DNA of 64,000 nucleotides, taken from contig NZ_BSFC01000011.1 in assembly GCF_027922145.1 (NCBI RefSeq), forward strand, positions 558,001 to 622,000, given 5' to 3'. Position 1 is the first letter of the stretch. Each line of letters begins with the position of its first letter. The position numbers and the translations under genes are program-made. Below, piece after piece: positions 60,209 through 64,000 of this stretch. The stretch is from Novosphingobium resinovorum (GTDB lineage Bacteria; Pseudomonadota; Alphaproteobacteria; Sphingomonadales; Sphingomonadaceae). The notes under the pieces are model-generated. The model was not told the DNA's origin. It did not search any database and worked only from the letters and a program-made list of their open reading frames with translations.

Positions 60209-61021
60209 TCACACCAGAAATTCCAGCGTGCGCTTCACGATCTCTCCCACGTAGTCGCGCACGTCGCGCCCGCTGGCGGCGGCCGCCATCAGCGGCACTT
60301 CCAGCCCCAGCACCTGCCCGCGCGGCAGGGCCTCGACGAATTCGCGCAAGGGCAGTTCCCCCTGCCCCGGGATCATGCGACCGCTCATCGCCTCGGTCAT
60401 GTAATCGTCATCGCCCTTGCGCGGCACGTCGCTCAGCTGGACATGCCCGATCAGCGCCGGGTCGAGCTGCGCCACCTGCCGCACCGTCCCGCCCGAGCGG
60501 AAGAAGTGCATCGTGTCGATCAGCACCGTCGCCTTTCCCGCGCCGATGTACTCCACCGCCTCCAGCGCCTCCGGCAGCGAGCGGATGGTGAAGACCGGCG
60601 TGAACTCGATCGAGAACTCCATGCCGCGCTCGGCCGCCATCGTCGCCAGCGCGGCCAGCTGGTCGAAGGCCCGCGCGCGCTCCACGCCCATGTCCACCGC
60701 ATTGACCCGCAGCGCGCCGAGATCGGCGAAGATGTCCATGTCGCCCGCCCGCTCGGCAGCGTCCAGTTCAGCGGACACGCCGAGGCCCTCGGCGATGCTG
60801 ATGGCGATCCCGCGATCGGCGAGCACCGCCTTCAGTTCACGCCGCAAGGCCGGATCCTCGCGCAACGACCAGGGGGCATAGCCATGCGGGTTGAAGCGTT
60901 CGGGCAACTGGCTCAGGCCCATCGACACTGCCTTGCAGCCGAGGTCGGCGGCCAGAGTGACGTGCTCGACCGGGCCGAGCCCGAGCACCGTCAAAAGTTC
61001 GATACCCAGCGGATGTGGCAT
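60209..61021 (-). CDS. Sugar phosphate isomerase/epimerase (AP endonuclease-2-like TIM barrel)
   Basis: A 270-residue TIM barrel. Likely metal ligands are in FSIEFTPVFT (Glu), VLIDTMHFFRSGG (Asp, His), GHVQLSDVPR and LGLEVPLM (Glu). The family includes xylose-isomerase-like, IolE and IolI-type enzymes; the substrate is a sugar or polyol. The open frame continues upstream to ATG 61099, but ATG 61021 (MPHPLGIELL) begins the conserved barrel. Together with GMC and LLM oxidoreductases it suggests a small catabolic patch. Confidence 0.8.
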   Translation of the reverse strand: MPHPLGIELLTVLGLGPVEHVTLAADLGCKAVSMGLSQLPERFNPHGYAPWSLREDPALRRELKAVLADRGIAISIAEGLGVSAELDAAERAGDMDIFADLGALRVNAVDMGVERARAFDQLAALATMAAERGMEFSIEFTPVFTIRSLPEALEAVEYIGAGKATVLIDTMHFFRSGGTVRQVAQLDPALIGHVQLSDVPRKGDDDYMTEAMSGRMIPGQGELPLREFVEALPRGQVLGLEVPLMAAAASGRDVRDYVGEIVKRTLEFLV

Positions 61022-61104
61022 GGTCGTGATTCCCTCTCCCGTCGCCGCTGCCATACCGCGTGGACGGCGGGCAAGGAACGTCATTCCCGTGTCGGTCACT
61101 CAAT

Positions 61105-61548
61105 TCAGTGGAGTACGCCTGCGCGCCGCTTGTCCCAGGCGAACCACAATAGCCCGAGTGCGATGACCCAGATGCAGGCAGTCATCGCCAGCATCCCCGG
61201 CGTGGTCATGCTTTCCGGCATCCCGGCGGAGAACTGCCAGGCCTGCGACACCGCCAGCCCGACCAGCGACACCGCGAAGGCAGGCACCGCCCAGCCCGAC
61301 CGCGCGAGCAGCAGCAGGCTTGCCGCCAGCCCGCCCCACACGCCCAGAGCCCAGGGCACCAGCGTCCAGCTCGGCGCGGAATCGAGCCAGTCGATGATCT
61401 CGGGCGGGACTTGCGCAAGATAAGTCGGATTGCGCGAAGCCGTCATCGTGAAGTCGAGGCAGCCGAAGGCATTCCACAGCACCGCCAGCACCGCGATGAG
61501 CCAGAAGGTCCACCCCGGCCTCGTCACGTATCTGTCCGTCGTAGCCAT
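61105..61548 (-). CDS. Hypothetical four-helix membrane protein
   Basis: A 147-residue protein with four hydrophobic segments (about residues 13-31 FWLIAVLAVLWNAFGCLDF, 58-80, 86-104 and 118-138 MLAMTACIWVIALGLLWF), a conserved-looking FTMTASRNPTYLAQVPPEII loop, and a basic tail (AWDKRRAGVLH). Similar unnamed proteins are frequent in sphingomonads. GGGAGAGG precedes ATG 61548. Its upstream region overlaps the rarA promoter, to which it is divergent. Confidence 0.75.
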   Translation of the reverse strand: MATTDRYVTRPGWTFWLIAVLAVLWNAFGCLDFTMTASRNPTYLAQVPPEIIDWLDSAPSWTLVPWALGVWGGLAASLLLLARSGWAVPAFAVSLVGLAVSQAWQFSAGMPESMTTPGMLAMTACIWVIALGLLWFAWDKRRAGVLH

Positions 61549-61630
61549 CGCGCCTCTCCCTGCCGGACCCAAGGATACTCCCGCGACGAGGCCGATGCAA
61601 TTCGCGCCGCGAATGGCTAAGTACCCTTTC

Positions 61631-62950
61631 ATGGCCGACCTTTTTGCCGATGACCTGCCGCCGTCGCCCCCTGACGACCTGCGCGAGGACGCCCCCCTCG
61701 CCGACCGCCTGCGCCCGCGCGACCTGACCGAGGTTGTGGGGCAGGAGCACCTGACTGGCCCCGAAGGCGCGATCGGGCGCATGGTGGCGGCGGGGCGGCT
61801 GTCCTCGATGATACTGTGGGGGCCGCCGGGGACCGGCAAGACCAGCATCGCCCGCCTGCTCGCCGCCGCCGTGGGCATGCGCTTCGCCGCCGTCTCCGCC
61901 GTGTTCTCGGGCGTGGCGGACCTCAAGAAAGCCTTCGCCGAGGCCGACGTCGCGGCGAAGGCGGGCCAGCGCACGCTGCTGTTCGTGGACGAGATCCACC
62001 GCTTCAACCGCGCCCAGCAGGACGGCTTCCTGCCCTTCGTCGAGCGCGGCACGGTGACGCTGGTGGGCGCGACGACCGAGAACCCCAGCTTCGCCCTCAA
62101 CGCCGCGCTGCTCAGCCGCGCGCAAGTGCTGATCCTCCACCGCCTCGACGCCGCCGCGCTGAATGCGCTGCTGGCCAAGGGCGAGGAGTTGGAAGGCCCG
62201 CTCCCCGTCACGACGGAAGCGCGCGAGGCGCTGGTCGCCTCGGCCGACGGCGACGGGCGGTTCCTGCTCAATCAGGCCGAGACGCTCTATGCGGCGAAGA
62301 TTCCGCAGGCGCTCGATCCGGCAGGGCTCGGCCAGTTCCTGCAGCGGCGCATGGCGGTCTACGACAAGGACCGCGACGGGCACTACAACCTCATCTCCGC
62401 GCTGCACAAATCGGTGCGCGGATCGGACCCGCAAGCCGCGCTCTACTACATGGCGCGGATGCTGACGGCGGGCGAGGAACCGCTGTTCGTGCTGCGCCGC
62501 CTCGTCCGCATGGCCAGCGAGGACATCGGCATGGCCGACCCGCAGGCGCTGGTGCAATGCCTCGCGGCCAAGCAGGCTTACGAGTTCCTCGGCTCTCCCG
62601 AGGGTGAGCTGGCGATCGTGCAGGCGTGCATCTACGTCGCCACCGCGCCGAAATCGAACGCGGCCTACCTGGCGTTCAAGTCCTCGTTCAAGGCCGCGCG
62701 CGAGACGGGTTCGGTCAGCCCGCCGCAGAACATCCTCAACGCGCCGACCAAGCTGATGAAGGACATCGGCTACGGCAAAGACTACGCCTACGACCACGAT
62801 GCGCCCGACGCCTTCTCCGGCGACGACTACTGGCCCGAGGAAATGGGGCCGCAGGTCTATTACGAGCCGGTGGAACGCGGCTTCGAGCGCGAGGTGAAGA
62901 AGCGCCTCGAATGGTGGGACAAGAAGCGCGCCGAGCGGCGGGCGGAGTGA
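61631..62950 (+). CDS. rarA: Replication-associated recombination protein RarA (MgsA)
   Basis: A 439-residue AAA+ ATPase that acts at stalled replication forks. LADRLRPRDLTEVVGQEHL leads in; Walker A is LWGPPGTGKTSIARLLAAA, Walker B is LLFVDEIHRFNRAQQDGFLP, sensor 1 is LVGATTENPSFALNAALLSR. The MgsA_C tetramer part has DKDRDGHYNLISALHKSVRG and LRRLVRMASEDIGMADPQAL. The start is ambiguous; ATG 61631 (MADLFADDL) is preferred, ATG 61613 is another choice. Confidence 0.95.
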   Translation: MADLFADDLPPSPPDDLREDAPLADRLRPRDLTEVVGQEHLTGPEGAIGRMVAAGRLSSMILWGPPGTGKTSIARLLAAAVGMRFAAVSAVFSGVADLKKAFAEADVAAKAGQRTLLFVDEIHRFNRAQQDGFLPFVERGTVTLVGATTENPSFALNAALLSRAQVLILHRLDAAALNALLAKGEELEGPLPVTTEAREALVASADGDGRFLLNQAETLYAAKIPQALDPAGLGQFLQRRMAVYDKDRDGHYNLISALHKSVRGSDPQAALYYMARMLTAGEEPLFVLRRLVRMASEDIGMADPQALVQCLAAKQAYEFLGSPEGELAIVQACIYVATAPKSNAAYLAFKSSFKAARETGSVSPPQNILNAPTKLMKDIGYGKDYAYDHDAPDAFSGDDYWPEEMGPQVYYEPVERGFEREVKKRLEWWDKKRAERRAE

Positions 62951-62967
62951 CCTCGCGACCAATACCT

Positions 62968-63104
62968 CGTCACCCTGAACTTGTTTCAGGGTCCATTTCG
63001 CCGCCGATACAGCGCCGTGATTCCGTAAACCGCCAGTGCCGCTGGTGACCTGCACTGGCAACCGCGGCTGCCCGATGGACCCTGAAACAAGTTCAGGGTG
63101 ACGA
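62968..63104. repeat. Inverted repeat, family F
   Basis: Arms CGTCACCCTGAACTTGTTTC AGGGTCCAT and the complement ATGGACCCTGAAACAAGTTC AGGGTGACG (62968-62996 with 63075-63103) flank a ~78-nt loop. It is the only copy in the window. Confidence 0.85.
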
Positions 63105-63152
63105 CATGGTGGATGTCATGCCATCGCATCGCATGCCCGATCAGGAAACCCC

Positions 63153-64000
63153 ATGCACTTCCGCCACTTCATCGCCATCGACTGGTCAGGCGCGCTGGGC
63201 GAGCGCCAGAAGGGCATCGCCGTCGCCCTGTGCGAAAGCGGCGACGCCGCGCCCCGCCTGCTGCGCCCCGCCACCCACGCCGCATGGTCCCGCACGCAAG
63301 TGCTCGACCTGTTGCTGGGCCGCCTGCCGCCCGACACCCTCGTCGGCCTCGACCTCGGCCTATCGCTGCCTTTCGCCGACGCGGGCGCGTTCTTCCCCGG
63401 CTGGGCCCACAGCCCGCCCGATGCCCGCGCGCTCTGGGCGCTGATCGACGCCATCTGCGCCGAAGACCTGCACCTCTCGGCCGCCAGCTTCGTCGATCAC
63501 ATCGATCTCAGCGCCTACTTCCGCCGCCACGGCGGGCGCGAGGGGGCGCATTTCCACCTCCCCGGCGCGCTCCACAAGCGCGGCCGCATGCGCGTGACCG
63601 AGGAGGCGCAGGCCCGCGCCGGATGTCGCCCCTACTCCAACTTCAACCTCGTCGGCGCGGCACAGGTCGGCAAGTCGAGCCTGACAGGCATGCGCCTGCT
63701 CCACCGCCTGCAGGGCCGCGTGCCGGTCTGGCCGATCGACCCGCTGCCTGCGAGCGGCTCGGTGGTGACGGAAATCTACACCACCCTCGCCGCCGTGGAG
63801 GCCGGGCGCAGCGCAGGCCGCGCTAAGATGACCGACCACGCCGCGCTCGATGCGGCGCTCGAAACCCTGGGGTCACGGCCGACGCGCGGACAGGGCCCAA
63901 TCGACGACCACAGCGCCGACGCCCTCCTCACCGCCGCCTGGCTGCGCGTCGCCGCCCCGCGCGCGGACCTGTGGCAACCCGCTGAACTCACGCCCGAACT
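63153..64000 (+). CDS. DUF429-like RNase H-fold protein (3' truncated)
   Basis: An open frame of 282 codons runs off the right edge; no stop is present. FIAIDWSGA at the N-terminus, VGLDLGLSLPF, a glutamate in VVTEIYTTLAAV, and DDHSADALLTAAWLR follow the Asp-Asp-Glu-Asp layout of RNase H-like nuclease folds seen in DUF429-type proteins. Catalysis is not proven. AGGAAACC precedes ATG 63153. Confidence 0.65.
   Translation, partial: MHFRHFIAIDWSGALGERQKGIAVALCESGDAAPRLLRPATHAAWSRTQVLDLLLGRLPPDTLVGLDLGLSLPFADAGAFFPGWAHSPPDARALWALIDAICAEDLHLSAASFVDHIDLSAYFRRHGGREGAHFHLPGALHKRGRMRVTEEAQARAGCRPYSNFNLVGAAQVGKSSLTGMRLLHRLQGRVPVWPIDPLPASGSVVTEIYTTLAAVEAGRSAGRAKMTDHAALDAALETLGSRPTRGQGPIDDHSADALLTAAWLRVAAPRADLWQPAELTPE

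Overview
This window is a chromosomal segment of a high-GC alphaproteobacterium. It is most likely a sphingomonad (Sphingomonadales, Novosphingobium- or Sphingobium-like). The assignment rests on gene families and neighbourhoods, such as lptB-rpoN, ybgC-tolQRAB-pal, a his cluster with YciI, DUF47-Pit, and a PdeM-type phosphoesterase, and on GTG/TTG starts and dense overlapping operons. No database search was possible. Nearly everything is core or housekeeping DNA. I see no prophage, integrase, transposase, CRISPR array or secretion cluster.

Layout, left to right. 1-9.4 kb: end of a DNA polymerase IV gene, a TonB-like protein, rpoN and lptB, a TldE/PmbA peptidase homologue, two identical tRNA-Gly(GCC) genes around a VanZ-like gene, cnoX with a Lon-N-type protein, and a response regulator with a degenerate receiver. 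9.4-24.8 kb: an LpxH-like phosphoesterase with a glycosyltransferase, an IclR regulator with a luciferase-like oxidoreductase, YnfA/MarC/FolD/YggT, argB, a queuosine-precursor transporter, a CNT nucleoside transporter, an SDR, an EamA transporter, an exported S1/P1 nuclease and a GST. 24.8-34 kb: Pit phosphate carrier with a NUDIX-DUF47 fusion, then the rpmH-rnpA-yidD-yidC-engB unit, a secreted ClpP/crotonase-like protein and comM. 34-43 kb: hydrolase, DUF3617 lipoprotein, uvrB, hicAB, exported adenine/adenosine deaminase, hemF, pdeM, infC and a J-domain protein. 43-53 kb: the Tol-Pal operon, hinT, and a his cluster (hisB, yciI, hisH, hisA, a small membrane protein, hisF, a PEP-CTERM microprotein, hisE). 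53-64 kb: sspB, gmk, dapD, paired small membrane paralogues with DUF2945 and DUF1810 genes, a catabolic patch (LLM oxidoreductase, GMC oxidoreductase, sugar-phosphate isomerase), rarA, and a truncated RNase H-fold (DUF429-like) protein.

Gene boundaries are very often marked by short palindromic repeats. There are twelve copies of a ~77-nt palindrome (arms GTCATTGCGAGCG / CGCTCGCAATGAC) and at least five other dyad families. The most unusual non-coding feature is a pair of related elements (19628-19810 and 33304-33463), one inverted relative to the other. They share a head and a tail and carry AAGGTGACAC-type boxes spaced about 21 nt, or two helical turns. I found no known feature class that explains them. 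Other points worth attention are an ATA start for infC, a 57-residue PEP-CTERM protein inside the his cluster, the NUDIX-DUF47 fusion, and the atypical response regulator.
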